Origin: Candidatus Latescibacterota bacterium
GTDB taxonomy: Bacteria > JAAXHH01 > JACQVL01
Assembly (NCBI GenBank): GCA_016209865.1
Contig: JACQVL010000217.1
Span: 1 to 21,338, forward strand
Reading direction: 5' to 3'
DNA length: 21,338 bases
The notes under the pieces are model-generated. The model was given only the letters and a program-made list of their open reading frames with translations, had not been told where the DNA came from and searched no databases. Position 1 is the stretch's first letter. Each line of letters opens with the position of its first letter. Positions 8,300 through 17,053 of the stretch are shown here, piece by piece. A program made the translations under genes and the position numbers.

Positions 8300-8406
8300 T
8301 GACGAGTGACAAGTGACGAGTAAAACTAAGTAACCATTAATGGAATGTCATTCCCGCGCAAGCGGGAATCCATATCATTTCTTGCTCGTCACTTGTCACT
8401 CGTCAC
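8299..8406. repeat. Inverted heptamer spacer B with perfect 22-bp arms
   Basis: The left arm at 8299-8320 (units GTGACGA, GTGACAA, GTGACGA) is the exact reverse complement of the right arm at 8385-8406. The 64 bases between hold a dRS3-like palindrome (8350-8369). The left arm begins in the stop codon of the first transketolase, and the right arm ends 8 bases before the AAGGAGG of the second. The RNA could fold into a long hairpin between the two genes. Confidence 0.85.
8350..8369. repeat. dRS3-like 20-bp palindrome, copy 2
   Basis: ATTCCCGCGCAAGCGGGAAT, identical to the copy at 4564-4583 and again preceded by GTC and followed by CCA. It sits inside the loop of inverted spacer B. Confidence 0.85.
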
Positions 8407-8426
8407 TGCTCTTCAAGGAGGCTCGC

Positions 8427-10442
8427 ATGTCGAAGGCGCTCGACCAATTGTGCGTGAATACCATCCGGATGCTGGCGGTCGACTGCGTCCAGCAGGCGAA
8501 ATCGGGACACCCCGGCACGCCCATGGGCGCGGCGGATATGGCGTTCATCCTGTGGAATCGGTTTCTGAAACACAACCCGGCCAACCCCCGATGGGAGGAC
8601 CGCGACCGGTTCGTCCTCTCCCCCGGCCATGCGTGTGCGTTGCTCTACAGCCTCCTGCATCTGTACGGGTACGACCTGGCCCTGGACGACCTGAAGCGGT
8701 TCCGGCAGTGGGAGAGCAAATGCCCCGGCCACCCGGAGTACGGGGAGACGCCGGGCGTCGAGGTGACGACCGGGCCGCTCGGACAGGGGTTCGCCACGGC
8801 CGTCGGGATGGCGATGGCGGAGGCCCACGTAGCCGCGATCTTCAATCGGCCAGGCCACGAGATCGTCGATCATTCTACGTATGGCATCTGCGGAGATGGA
8901 GACCTGATGGAAGGCATCTCTGCCGAAGCCGCCTCCTTAGCCGGGTTCCTCGGTCTGGGCAAGTTGATCTTTTTTTATGACGACAACCGGATCTCGATCG
9001 AAGGAGGTACGCGAGACACCGCGTTCTCCGAGCAGGTCGAGGAGCGGTTCAACGCGTACGGCTGGCACGTCCAGGTCGTCCCCAACGGCCATGACTTCTT
9101 CTCCCTCGAATATGCGCTCCACCGGGCGCAGACAGAGTCCGGCCGGCCGTCGCTCATCATCTGCCGCACCCACATCGGGTACGGCAGCCCGGAGCAGGAC
9201 TCCGCGAAGGTCCACGGGGAGCCGTTCAAGGATGAGCACTACAAAGCGACGCGACGACACTACGGCTTCCCCGAGGATCAGCCGTTCTACATCCCGGATG
9301 AGGCGTTAGCGCATTTCCGGGAGGCGGTCGAACGGGGCAAGACGGCAGAATCGGCCTGGTGGGTGAAGTTCGAGCGGTACGCCCATGAGTACCCTGAGCT
9401 GGCCGAACGCTTCCGGCTCGTCATGAGCGGGGCGCTGCCCGAGCAGTGGGACGGTGAAGTCCCGTTGTTTACCCCGGAGAAAGACGGCCAGATGGCCACC
9501 CGCGACTGCTCTGGGAAGGTGCTCAACGCGTTGGCCAATCAACTAAAAGGGTATCTGGTCGGTGGGTCGGCGGATCTGGCGCCGTCGACGAAGACGTACA
9601 TGACCGGCCACGGGGATGTTCGCTTCCACGAGTTCGCGGGGGACAACATCCATTTCGGCGTTCGAGAGCACGCGATGGGGGCAGCGACGAACGGCCTGGC
9701 GCTGCACGGCGGGATCATCCCGTACTGCGCGACGTTCCTCCAGTTCTTCAACTACATGGCCCCGACCGTCCGCTTAGCCGCGTTGATGAAGCAGCGGGCG
9801 ATCTTCGTGTACACCCACGACAGCATCGGCCTGGGCGAGGATGGACCGACCCACCAGCCGATCGAGCACCTCGCCTGGCTGCGTTCGATGCCCAACGTCG
9901 TCTCCATCCGGCCGGCGGATGGGAATGAGACCGCCTGGGCGTGGCGGGTGGCCATCCAGCGTACGGACGGCCCAACGGTGCTGTGCTTCTCCCGCCAGAA
10001 GCTGCCGACACTCGACCAGACGAAGCATGCTTCGGCAGAAGGCGTGACGAAGGGGGCGTACGTCCTGTCCGACTGTGACGGGACTCCCGACATCATCCTG
10101 ATCGCCAATGGAGGGGAACTCCTGTTCGCGCTCGGCGCACAGGATCGGCTCAAAGGAGATGGAATCAAGGCTCGTGTGGTGAGCTTCCCGTCCTGGGAGT
10201 TGTTCGAGCAGCAGCCGCAGGAGTATAAGGAGGCCGTCTTGCCCCCGTCGGTCACGCGACGGTTGGGCATCGAGGCGGCCGGGCCGCTCGGCTGGGATCG
10301 CTACTTAGGACCGGTGAGCGGCAGAAATTTCATCGGTCTGTGGGGATTCGGCGCGTCCGCGCCCTATGAAGTGCTCGCGCAGAAATTCGGGTTCACGGTA
10401 GAGAACGTCGTGGCGAAAGCGAAGGCGCTGGTGAGGGGATAA
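8427..10442 (+). CDS. tkt: Transketolase (second, paralogous)
   Basis: This 671-residue transketolase is clearly related to its upstream neighbour throughout. It has His28 in [24 protein letters not shown] with DDNRIS, catalytic Glu414 in FGVREHAMG, and [16 protein letters not shown]. Thus the same residues needed for catalysis are present in both copies. It differs where most transketolases have ATGSEV, reading ANGGEL, and in several surface segments. The ATG at 8427 follows AAGGAGG at 8415-8421; a longer frame from 8340 would only translate the repeat spacer ([12 protein letters not shown]). It contains a run of eight T (8970-8977). It lies 18 bases before the transaldolase/isomerase fusion. 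Whether the two copies form separate homodimers, differ in substrate or are conditionally used cannot be told from sequence. Confidence 0.93.
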   Translation: MSKALDQLCVNTIRMLAVDCVQQAKSGHPGTPMGAADMAFILWNRFLKHNPANPRWEDRDRFVLSPGHACALLYSLLHLYGYDLALDDLKRFRQWESKCPGHPEYGETPGVEVTTGPLGQGFATAVGMAMAEAHVAAIFNRPGHEIVDHSTYGICGDGDLMEGISAEAASLAGFLGLGKLIFFYDDNRISIEGGTRDTAFSEQVEERFNAYGWHVQVVPNGHDFFSLEYALHRAQTESGRPSLIICRTHIGYGSPEQDSAKVHGEPFKDEHYKATRRHYGFPEDQPFYIPDEALAHFREAVERGKTAESAWWVKFERYAHEYPELAERFRLVMSGALPEQWDGEVPLFTPEKDGQMATRDCSGKVLNALANQLKGYLVGGSADLAPSTKTYMTGHGDVRFHEFAGDNIHFGVREHAMGAATNGLALHGGIIPYCATFLQFFNYMAPTVRLAALMKQRAIFVYTHDSIGLGEDGPTHQPIEHLAWLRSMPNVVSIRPADGNETAWAWRVAIQRTDGPTVLCFSRQKLPTLDQTKHASAEGVTKGAYVLSDCDGTPDIILIANGGELLFALGAQDRLKGDGIKARVVSFPSWELFEQQPQEYKEAVLPPSVTRRLGIEAAGPLGWDRYLGPVSGRNFIGLWGFGASAPYEVLAQKFGFTVENVVAKAKALVRG

Positions 10443-10460
10443 TCAGAAGGGAGTCACCGA

Positions 10461-13325
10461 ATGCCAAACCCGCTCGTCGAACTCCGTAAATACGGCCAGA
10501 GTCCCTGGTACGATAACATCCGGCGGGGACTGATCACGTCGGGCGACCTGCAGAAGATGATCGATGAAGACGGTCTGATGGGGGTGACGTCCAACCCGGC
10601 CATCTTCGAGAAAGCGATCGCGGGCAGCACCGACTACAACGAGGCGATGGAGGCCCTCGTCCGGCAGGGGAAGAACGCGCAGGAGATTTTCGAAGCCTTA
10701 GCCATCCAGGACATCCAGATGGCGGCGGACGTGATGATGCCCGTCTACCGCCGGACGGGCGGGCGTGACGGCTACGTCAGTCTGGAAGTCTCGCCGTACT
10801 TAGCGAACGACACACAGGGGACGATCGTCGAAGCCCGCCGGCTCTGGGCCGCCGTCCAGCGCGACAACGTGATGATCAAGGTGCCCGCCACCCCGGCCGG
10901 CATCCCCGTCATCCAGCAGTTGATCAGCGAAGGATTGAACATCAACGTCACCTTGATGTTCTCCATCCAGGTGTACGAAGCGGTGGCCAACGCGTACATC
11001 ACCGGCCTGGAAGCCCTCGCCGCGAAGGGCGGGGACGTCAGCCGGATCGCCAGCGTGGCGAGCTTCTTCATCAGCCGGATCGACACCCTCATCGACAGCA
11101 TCGCCCAGGAGCGGCTGAAGACTGCCACCCGCCCTCGGGAACGGACGGAACTGCAGGGCATCATCGGGAAAGTCGCGATCGCCAACGCAAAGATCACCTA
11201 CCAGCGGTACCAGGAACTGTTCTCCTCCGGCCGGTGGAACGCGCTTGCCGCCCGCGGAGCCAGGACGCAGCGGCTTCTGTGGGCGAGCACGAGCACGAAG
11301 AACCCGAATTATCGCGACGTGATCTACGTGGAGGAACTCATCGGGCAGGAGACGGTCGACACTATCCCGGCCGCCACGTGGACGGCGTTCCGGGATCACG
11401 GCCGGCCACGCCCCAGCCTGGAATCGGGCGTGGACGAGGCGCGGGAGACGATGGGGATGCTCGAGTCGGCGGGCATCTCCATGACCGAGGTGTCGGCGAA
11501 ATTGCTCGACGACGGGGTGAAGCTGTTCGCCGACGCGTTCGATAAGCTGTTGAGCGCGACCGAACAGAAGCGGGAAGCGCTGTTGGGCGGGACGCTCGAC
11601 CGGCAGGTGTCTGCCATTGGCAGCTACGAAGAGGCTGTCAAGAAGACCTTAGAGGAGTGGCGCGCAGCGGGCAAAATCCGCCGGCTGTGGAACGCAGACG
11701 CCAGCCTGTGGACGGGCACGGACGAGAGCCAGTGGCTCGGCTGGCTGCACATCACCGAGCAGCAGCTCGAACACGCGAATCACCTCATCCGGATCGCCGA
11801 GGAGGTCAAGCAGGCCGGGTTCAAGAGTGCCCTCCTGCTCGGCATGGGCGGCAGCAGCCTCTGTCCCGAGGTGATGAAGCTGACGTTCGGGACGATCGAC
11901 GGCTACCCGGAACTCCACGTCCTCGATTCGACCGTCCCCGCGCAGGTCAAGGCGTTCGAGAAGAAGGTGAAGCTGTCCAACACCCTGTTCATCGTCGCCA
12001 GCAAGTCGGGGGGCACGACCGAACCGAACGTCTTCCGGAACTACTTTTTCGACAAAGTCCAGCGCCGGTTGGGGAAGAAGAAAGCCGGGCAGCACTTCAT
12101 CGCCATCACCGACCCGGGGTCGAGGGTGGAGATCGACGCGAAGGAACGCGGCTTCCGGCACGTCTGCGCGGGCGTGCCGTCGATCGGCGGCCGGTACTCC
12201 GCCCTGTCGGACTTCGGGATGGTGCCCGCCGCCATCATGGGGGTGGATGTCGTCACCCTGCTCGAACGGGCGGAGCGGATGGCGCAGAGCTGCGCCGCCT
12301 GCGTGCCGCCGGAGGAGAATCCGGGGGTTGTGCTCGGGGTGATCCTGGGTGAGCTGGCCAAAGCCGGACGGGATAAGGTGACGATCGTGACCTCGCCTGG
12401 CATCGGAGATTTGGGGGCGTGGCTGGAACAGCTCTTGGCGGAGAGCACCGGGAAAGAAGGGAAAGGCTTGATCCCGGTCGACAACGAGCCGCTCGGCCCG
12501 CCCGATGTGTACGGCCAGGACCGGCTGTTCGCCTACGTCCGCCTGGCCTCCGGTCCCGACCCCGGCCAGGATGCGGCCATCAGCGCCTTAGGGCTCGCCG
12601 GCCATCCCGTCGTGCGGATCGCGGTCGCCGACCCGATCGACATCGGGGAAGAATTCTTCCGGTGGGAGATCGCTACCGCCGTCGCTGGCGCCGTCCTGGG
12701 CATCAACGCGTTCAACCAGCCGAACGTGCAGGAGAGCAAGGATTACACGAAGAGCCTGACGGACGAGTACGAGAAGACGGGCCGCCTGCCGCCAGAAATG
12801 CCCATCCTGGAAGCGGACGGCATCACGCTCTTCACCGATGTAGCGAATGCCGCTGCGCTCGGTGCGGCCGTGCCTGGTACGGGCTTTCCGATGGGGTCTC
12901 TCGAATCCTACCTGGCCGCGCACCTGAACCGACTCACCTCTGGTGACTACTTCGCGCTGACCGCGTACATCGAGATGAACGCGGCGCACCAGGAGGCGCT
13001 CCAGACCATCCGGCTCCGCATCCGCGACACGAAACGCGTGGCGACGACGCTGGGGTACGGTCCCCGCTTCCTCCACTCGACCGGCCAGTTGCACAAGGGC
13101 GGCCCGAACACCGGGGTGTTCATCCAGATCACGTCGGACGACGCCTCGGACGTGCCGATTCCGGGCAAGACGTTCACGTTCGGCGTGCTGAAAGCCGCAC
13201 AATCGATGGGCGATTTTCTGTCCCTGAGCAAACGCAACCGCCGCGTCCTCCGCGTCCACCTGCCGGCTGACGTCCCGGCCGGACTGGCGCGGCTGCGACA
13301 GGCGGTTGAAAAAGCAACGACATAA
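10461..13325 (+). CDS. tal-pgi: Bifunctional transaldolase / glucose-6-phosphate isomerase
   Basis: This 954-residue fusion combines two enzymes of sugar phosphate exchange. Residues 1 to about 370 are transaldolase: TSNPAIF (43-49) and the Schiff-base Lys140 in VMIKVPATPAGIP, then the WASTSTKNP segment. From about 375 the protein is a phosphoglucose isomerase with SIS folds: GMGGSSLCPEV (about 461), SKSGGTTEPN (about 513-522), GGRYSALSDFG (about 575), and the C-terminal block STGQLHKGGPNTG (about 872-884) with a conserved Lys. Natural fusions of this kind are known in several bacterial lineages and let fructose-6-P made by transaldolase pass to glucose-6-P. The ATG at 10461 has GAAGGGAG 6 bases upstream. 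The next gene is 167 bases away, across an AGGACGA-type repeat spacer. Confidence 0.95.
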   Translation: MPNPLVELRKYGQSPWYDNIRRGLITSGDLQKMIDEDGLMGVTSNPAIFEKAIAGSTDYNEAMEALVRQGKNAQEIFEALAIQDIQMAADVMMPVYRRTGGRDGYVSLEVSPYLANDTQGTIVEARRLWAAVQRDNVMIKVPATPAGIPVIQQLISEGLNINVTLMFSIQVYEAVANAYITGLEALAAKGGDVSRIASVASFFISRIDTLIDSIAQERLKTATRPRERTELQGIIGKVAIANAKITYQRYQELFSSGRWNALAARGARTQRLLWASTSTKNPNYRDVIYVEELIGQETVDTIPAATWTAFRDHGRPRPSLESGVDEARETMGMLESAGISMTEVSAKLLDDGVKLFADAFDKLLSATEQKREALLGGTLDRQVSAIGSYEEAVKKTLEEWRAAGKIRRLWNADASLWTGTDESQWLGWLHITEQQLEHANHLIRIAEEVKQAGFKSALLLGMGGSSLCPEVMKLTFGTIDGYPELHVLDSTVPAQVKAFEKKVKLSNTLFIVASKSGGTTEPNVFRNYFFDKVQRRLGKKKAGQHFIAITDPGSRVEIDAKERGFRHVCAGVPSIGGRYSALSDFGMVPAAIMGVDVVTLLERAERMAQSCAACVPPEENPGVVLGVILGELAKAGRDKVTIVTSPGIGDLGAWLEQLLAESTGKEGKGLIPVDNEPLGPPDVYGQDRLFAYVRLASGPDPGQDAAISALGLAGHPVVRIAVADPIDIGEEFFRWEIATAVAGAVLGINAFNQPNVQESKDYTKSLTDEYEKTGRLPPEMPILEADGITLFTDVANAAALGAAVPGTGFPMGSLESYLAAHLNRLTSGDYFALTAYIEMNAAHQEALQTIRLRIRDTKRVATTLGYGPRFLHSTGQLHKGGPNTGVFIQITSDDASDVPIPGKTFTFGVLKAAQSMGDFLSLSKRNRRVLRVHLPADVPAGLARLRQAVEKATT

Positions 13326-13476
13326 GGACGAAAAAGCAAGGACGAAGGCCAAAGGACGAAAGGGATGGGTTTCTGTTTGCGCGGGCATGATAAACAAGCG
13401 TCATGCATTGTTTTTCGTCCTTCGTCCTTCATACTTCGTCCTTCATACTTACTTTGTCCTTTATCCTTCGTCCTTA
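13324..13476. repeat. Inverted heptamer spacer C (AGGACGA type)
   Basis: The left arm (13324-13364) carries AGGACGA-like units and the right arm (13413-13476) the complementary TCGTCCT-like units, several of them tandem. A perfect 11-bp inverted match is AAGGACGAAGG (13338-13348) with CCTTCGTCCTT (13419-13429). The middle holds a degenerate dRS3-like palindrome at 13368-13390. The left arm starts in the stop codon of the fusion gene. The right arm ends just before the GGGAGG of the next gene. Confidence 0.8.
13368..13390 (-). repeat. Degenerate dRS3-like palindrome, copy 4
   Basis: GGTTTCTGTTTGCGCGGGCA plus TGA aligns with the reverse complement of the intact copies (GGATTCCCGCTTGCGCGGGA then ATGA), with a few substitutions and one missing base in the left half. 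It lies between the two heptamer arms of spacer C, the same place occupied by intact copies in spacers B and E. Assignment rests on this similarity and position. Confidence 0.5.
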
Positions 13477-13492
13477 CAAAGGGAGGTTCCAC

Positions 13493-14458
13493 ATGCAACT
13501 CAGCATGATCGGACTCGGACGCATGGGCGGGAACATGGTACGACGGCTGATGAAGGGCGGACACCGGGTCGTCGTGTTCGACCGCAACCCGGAGACGGTG
13601 AAGCAATATGCCGCCGAAGGGGCGCAGCCGGCCACGTCGCTGGAAGACCTGACCGGCAAACTGTCGAAGCCGCGGGTCGCCTGGGTGATGGTCCCGGCGG
13701 GCGCGCCGACGGATGACACGGTCAACACCCTCGCCGGGCTGATGGACAAGGGGGACATCATCATCGACGGCGGCAACTCGATGTTCAAGGACGATGTCCG
13801 CCGCTCGAAGGCGCTGAAGGCGCAAGGGCTGAATTACGTCGATGTCGGGACGAGCGGCGGGATCTGGGGCATTACCCGCGGCTATTGCATGATGATCGGA
13901 GGGGAGAAAGACGTTGTCGAGCACCTCGACCCGATCTTCAAGACGCTTGCCCCCGGCCCCGACCCGGGCGTCACTCCCACGACCCCAGCAGAAGCCGGGT
14001 ACATCCACGCGGGTCCGGCTGGCGCCGGGCACTTCGTCAAGATGATCCACAACGGGATCGAGTACGGCCTGATGCAGTCATACGCGGAGGGGTTCGAGAT
14101 CTTCAGGCAAGCCGCATCGGAGAAAGTGGCGGAAGACTACCGGTACAACTTCAACCTCCACGACATCGCGGAGGCGTGGCGGCACGGGAGCGTCGTCAGT
14201 TCCTGGCTGCTCGACCTGTTAGAGATCGCCCTGCGGAAGGATCAGAGCCTGGTCGATTACACCGGGTTCGTGCAGGACTCCGGGGAAGGGCGCTGGACGA
14301 TCCAGGCGGCGATCGAGGAGGACGTGCCCGCGAACGTGCTGACCGCCTCCCTGTACACCCGGTTCCGTTCACGGGAGAAAGAGTCGTACGCGGAGAAGAT
14401 CCTCTCCGCCCTCCGGCACCAGTTCGGCGGGCATCTCGAGCGACCGACAGGAGGATGA
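13493..14458 (+). CDS. gnd: 6-phosphogluconate dehydrogenase, short (NAD-type) form
   Basis: This 321-residue enzyme oxidatively decarboxylates 6-phosphogluconate to ribulose-5-phosphate and CO2. It has the dinucleotide motif GLGRMGGNM (8-15), [11 protein letters not shown], the substrate motif GTSGGIWG (Ser121-Gly123) and the catalytic [13 protein letters not shown] with Lys183 and Asn187. At about 320 residues it is the short form (GndA/YqeC-like), not the 470-residue classical enzyme. The end of the second strand reads VVFDRNPE (Asp30), where NADP-dependent enzymes usually have Asn-Arg-Thr, so NAD preference is inferred. The ATG at 13493 follows GGGAGG at 13481-13486; an upstream in-frame ATG at 13403 would only translate the TCGTCCT repeats. 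The GAGGATGA end leads into a TTTTGGA-type spacer before the glucose-6-phosphate dehydrogenase gene. Confidence 0.93.
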   Translation: MQLSMIGLGRMGGNMVRRLMKGGHRVVVFDRNPETVKQYAAEGAQPATSLEDLTGKLSKPRVAWVMVPAGAPTDDTVNTLAGLMDKGDIIIDGGNSMFKDDVRRSKALKAQGLNYVDVGTSGGIWGITRGYCMMIGGEKDVVEHLDPIFKTLAPGPDPGVTPTTPAEAGYIHAGPAGAGHFVKMIHNGIEYGLMQSYAEGFEIFRQAASEKVAEDYRYNFNLHDIAEAWRHGSVVSSWLLDLLEIALRKDQSLVDYTGFVQDSGEGRWTIQAAIEEDVPANVLTASLYTRFRSREKESYAEKILSALRHQFGGHLERPTGG

Positions 14459-14462
14459 AAGA

Positions 14463-14585
14463 ATTTTGGATTGGAGATTTTGGATTTTGGATTAGAGAAA
14501 AGGATAAACCGGATTTTGGATGGCCGGTTTTGGATGGTGAATTGTTCCTCACAAATCTAAAATCCAAAATCCAAAATCCAAAATC
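14463..14585. repeat. Inverted heptamer spacer D (TTTTGGA type)
   Basis: TTTTGGA units fill the left part (14463-14494) and the centre (14512-14537), and TCCAAAA units the right arm (14553-14585). An 18-bp perfect inverted match pairs 14476-14493 with 14568-14585. No dRS3-like core is seen here. The following ATG (14601) has only a weak AAAGGG in front of it. Confidence 0.85.
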
Positions 14586-14600
14586 GAAAGGGTTTTTCCT

Positions 14601-16151
14601 ATGCCTCCAGCAGCAACCAAGACGATAGATGTCCACGCTGGGCTGCGCGATGTCTCGGCGGCGCAGCGCGCCGGGTCGTGCGTCATGACCATCTTCGGCG
14701 GCGCGGGCGACCTGGCTAAACGCAAGATCGTTCCCGCCATGTATAACGCCGCGCGAGAAGGGCTGACCCCACCCGGGTTCACGATCGTCGGGACCGGCCG
14801 GGGAGAGATGAGCCACGATCAGTACCGCGACCTGATGCGGGATTCCATCCGGGAGTTTGTGGCGCACGTCGATGAGGACACGCTGCGCGATTTCCTCGCC
14901 GGACTGTACTGGGTGGGCGGCGACTTCGGCGACCCGGCGCTCTATGTCACACTCGAAGGTCTCATTCAGCAGTGCAGCGAGGAGCGGACGAAGTGCGATA
15001 ACCGCATGTACTACCTGTCCACCCCGCCGAGCGTGTTCGTCCCGATCGTCCAGCAGCTCGGCGCGCACAACATGGCGCGGGTGTCCGGCTCGCACCACTG
15101 GCGGCGCATCATCATCGAAAAGCCGTTCGGCCGTGACCTGGAGTCCGCGAAGACGCTGAACCGGGAGATCGGGGCGGTGTTCGAAGAATGGCAGGTCTAC
15201 CGGATCGACCATTACTTGGGCAAGGAGACCGTCCAGAACATCACCGCCCTCCGGTTTGCGAACGGCATCTTCGAGCCGCTGTGGAACCGCAACTACATCA
15301 ACCACGTGCAGATCACCGCGGCGGAGAGCATCGGAGTGGAGGGACGGGGTGGGTACTACGAAGAATCGGGCGCCCTGCGCGACATGGTGCAAAATCACCT
15401 GCTCCAGGTGCTGACCTTAGTGGCCATCGAGCCGCCGAGCACGTTCGACGCGAACGCGGTGCGGGATGAGAAGGCCAAGGTCTTACGGGCGATGCGGCCG
15501 TACGGGCCGGAGGATGTCGACCGGTGCTTCGTGCGCGCGCAGTATGACGACGGTCTGATTCAGGGCAAGCCGGTCATCGGCTACCGCAAAGAAGACGGGG
15601 TCTCCCCGACGTCGATGACTGAGACGTTCGTCGCCGCTCAATTCTTCGTCGATAACTGGCGATGGGCCGACGTGCCGTTCTACATCCGCACCGGCAAACG
15701 CCTGCCGAAACGGGTGAGCGAGGTGGCCATCTTCTTCAAACGCACCCCGCATCTGATGTTCCGCCGGATGATGTCGGATGAGGTCGCCCCGAACGTCCTC
15801 GCCCTGCAAATCCAGCCGGATGAGAGCATCGCCATGCAGTTCGAGGCGAAATTCCCGGGCCCGCAGATGGAGTTGCGGTCGGTCAAGATGAACTTCCAGT
15901 ATAAAGAGGCGTTCCAGGTGGAGACGGCGGAGGCATACGAGCGACTGATCCTCGACTGCCTGCGCGGGGATGCCACCCTCTTCATGAGACGGGACGCGGT
16001 CGAAGTCGGCTGGTGGCTGGTCATGCCTGTCCTGGAACGCTGGCAGAACCAGCAGACCTCCAGCATCCCGGCGTACCCGTCGGGGTCGTGGGGGCCGAAA
16101 GAATCGGAAGATTTGCTCGCCCGTGACGGCCGCTTGTGGCGAACACCGTGA
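14601..16151 (+). CDS. zwf: Glucose-6-phosphate 1-dehydrogenase
   Basis: This 516-residue enzyme oxidises glucose-6-phosphate to 6-phosphogluconolactone with NAD(P), the first step of the oxidative PPP. The coenzyme motif is FGGAGDLAKRK (32-42), slightly unlike the common GASGDLAKRK. IIEKPFGRDL precedes the active-site signature RIDHYLGKE (Arg201-Glu209), which includes the substrate-binding Lys and the catalytic-region His. Further blocks are FEPLWNRNYINHVQIT, PFYIRTGKRLPKR and the C-terminal YERLILDCLRGD. The first 28 residues precede the conserved core; a shorter start at Met29 is possible. The leader is the heptamer spacer with only a weak AAAGGG 7 bases upstream, so translation may be modest or coupled. 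Downstream, a 147-base spacer separates it from the lactonase gene. Confidence 0.95.
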   Translation: MPPAATKTIDVHAGLRDVSAAQRAGSCVMTIFGGAGDLAKRKIVPAMYNAAREGLTPPGFTIVGTGRGEMSHDQYRDLMRDSIREFVAHVDEDTLRDFLAGLYWVGGDFGDPALYVTLEGLIQQCSEERTKCDNRMYYLSTPPSVFVPIVQQLGAHNMARVSGSHHWRRIIIEKPFGRDLESAKTLNREIGAVFEEWQVYRIDHYLGKETVQNITALRFANGIFEPLWNRNYINHVQITAAESIGVEGRGGYYEESGALRDMVQNHLLQVLTLVAIEPPSTFDANAVRDEKAKVLRAMRPYGPEDVDRCFVRAQYDDGLIQGKPVIGYRKEDGVSPTSMTETFVAAQFFVDNWRWADVPFYIRTGKRLPKRVSEVAIFFKRTPHLMFRRMMSDEVAPNVLALQIQPDESIAMQFEAKFPGPQMELRSVKMNFQYKEAFQVETAEAYERLILDCLRGDATLFMRRDAVEVGWWLVMPVLERWQNQQTSSIPAYPSGSWGPKESEDLLARDGRLWRTP

Positions 16152-16280
16152 TTTTGGATTTTAGATTTTGGATTTTGGATTAAAGAGGAGTCACGATAAA
16201 GAAGGGATTTCACGTCTCATGTGAGACAGAGTATGCCCGGTGTGTCATTCCCGCGCGAGCGGGAATCCAAAATCCAAAAT
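16150..16280. repeat. Inverted heptamer spacer E (TTTTGGA type)
   Basis: The left arm (16150-16182) contains tandem TTTTGGA units and begins in the stop codon of zwf. The right arm (16264-16280) contains TCCAAAA units. A perfect 17-bp inverted match pairs 16165-16181 with 16264-16280. The right arm merges with the end of the dRS3-like palindrome at 16247-16266, sharing AAT. A small stem GTCTCA/TGAGAC lies at 16214-16227. The AGAGGAG in this spacer is not followed by a usable start. Confidence 0.85.
16247..16266. repeat. dRS3-like 20-bp palindrome, copy 3
   Basis: ATTCCCGCGCGAGCGGGAAT, one base different from copies 1 and 2 in the loop, again preceded by GTC and followed by CCA. Its last bases form part of the right heptamer arm of spacer E. 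Confidence 0.85.
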
Positions 16281-16298
16281 GAAGCATCGGAGGGGCGC

Positions 16299-17042
16299 AT
16301 GAACATCCAGATCTGCCAGGACGTCGACAGCCTGAGCCGTCAGGCGACGGTCGAGTTCGTCCGGCTGGCCAACCGGGCGATCTCCTCGACCGGCCGGTTC
16401 ACCGTCGCCTTGGCGGGCGGCTCCACCCCGCGGAAGCTGTACGACCTGCTCGCCAGCGAGGCCTTCCGGACGCAGGTCATCTGGTCGAACGTCGAGGTGT
16501 TCTGGGGGGATGAGCGGTGCGTCCCCCCGGATCATCCGGACAGCAATTACCGGATGGCCTACGAGGCGCTGCTCTCGCAAGTCCCCATCCCGCCCGACCT
16601 CATCCACCGGATGCCCGCGGAACGGGACGACGTCGCGGCCGCGGCCGACGAGTATGAACGGACGATCCGGGAGAGCTTCGACCTGGCAGACGGGGAATTC
16701 CCCCGGTTTGATCTCATCCTGCTGGGCATGGGCGACGATGGACATACCGCCTCCCTCTTCCCCGGAACAGCCGCCATCCATGAGCAGCGGCGGCTCGTCG
16801 TCGCCCACTACGTCGAGAAATTCAAGACCAACCGGATGACCCTCACCCCGCCGGTTCTCAACGGCGGGCACAACGTCTTCTTCCTCGTGTCGGGGGAGAG
16901 CAAGGCGGCGACGCTGAAGGAAGTGTTGCAGGGTGAGTCCCAGCCCGACCGGTACCCGTCCCAGGTCGTCCGTCCGGAATCCGGCAGCCTGGTCTGGCTG
17001 ATCGACCGTGCAGCCGCTCGGCTCCTCGACCTGGCGGCGTAG
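16299..17042 (+). CDS. pgl: 6-phosphogluconolactonase
   Basis: This 247-residue lactonase hydrolyses 6-phosphogluconolactone to 6-phosphogluconate, linking the dehydrogenases encoded just upstream. It shows the family motifs in order: VALAGGSTPRKLY (36-48), the WGDERCVPPDHPDSNYRM block (69-86), and LLGMGDDGHTASLFPG (141-156), where Asp, Gly and His line the active site. The length fits the glucosamine-6-P deaminase-like (DevB/SOL) type, and no signal peptide is seen. The ATG at 16299 follows GGAGGGG at 16289-16295; a longer frame from 16221 would only translate palindrome and heptamer DNA (SFPRERESKIQN). It ends with TAGGAGGG, whose purines serve as the ribosome site of the next gene, so the two are closely coupled. 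Confidence 0.94.
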   Translation: MNIQICQDVDSLSRQATVEFVRLANRAISSTGRFTVALAGGSTPRKLYDLLASEAFRTQVIWSNVEVFWGDERCVPPDHPDSNYRMAYEALLSQVPIPPDLIHRMPAERDDVAAAADEYERTIRESFDLADGEFPRFDLILLGMGDDGHTASLFPGTAAIHEQRRLVVAHYVEKFKTNRMTLTPPVLNGGHNVFFLVSGESKAATLKEVLQGESQPDRYPSQVVRPESGSLVWLIDRAAARLLDLAA

Positions 17043-17053
17043 GAGGGCTCGTC

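Noticed and set aside
8299-8406. Possible CRISPR array in the repeated spacers
   Set aside because: Units are 7 bp, directly tandem and degenerate, with no unique spacers of regular length and no cas genes nearby.
8299-8406. Rho-independent terminator between the transketolases
   Set aside because: The inverted arms are long but the right arm is not followed by a T tract; it runs into a strong ribosome site, so a terminator call is not supported.
16182-16298. Small gene after the AGAGGAG at about 16183-16189
   Set aside because: No coding-like frame of useful length starts there; the region is heptamer, short stem and palindrome DNA leading to pgl.
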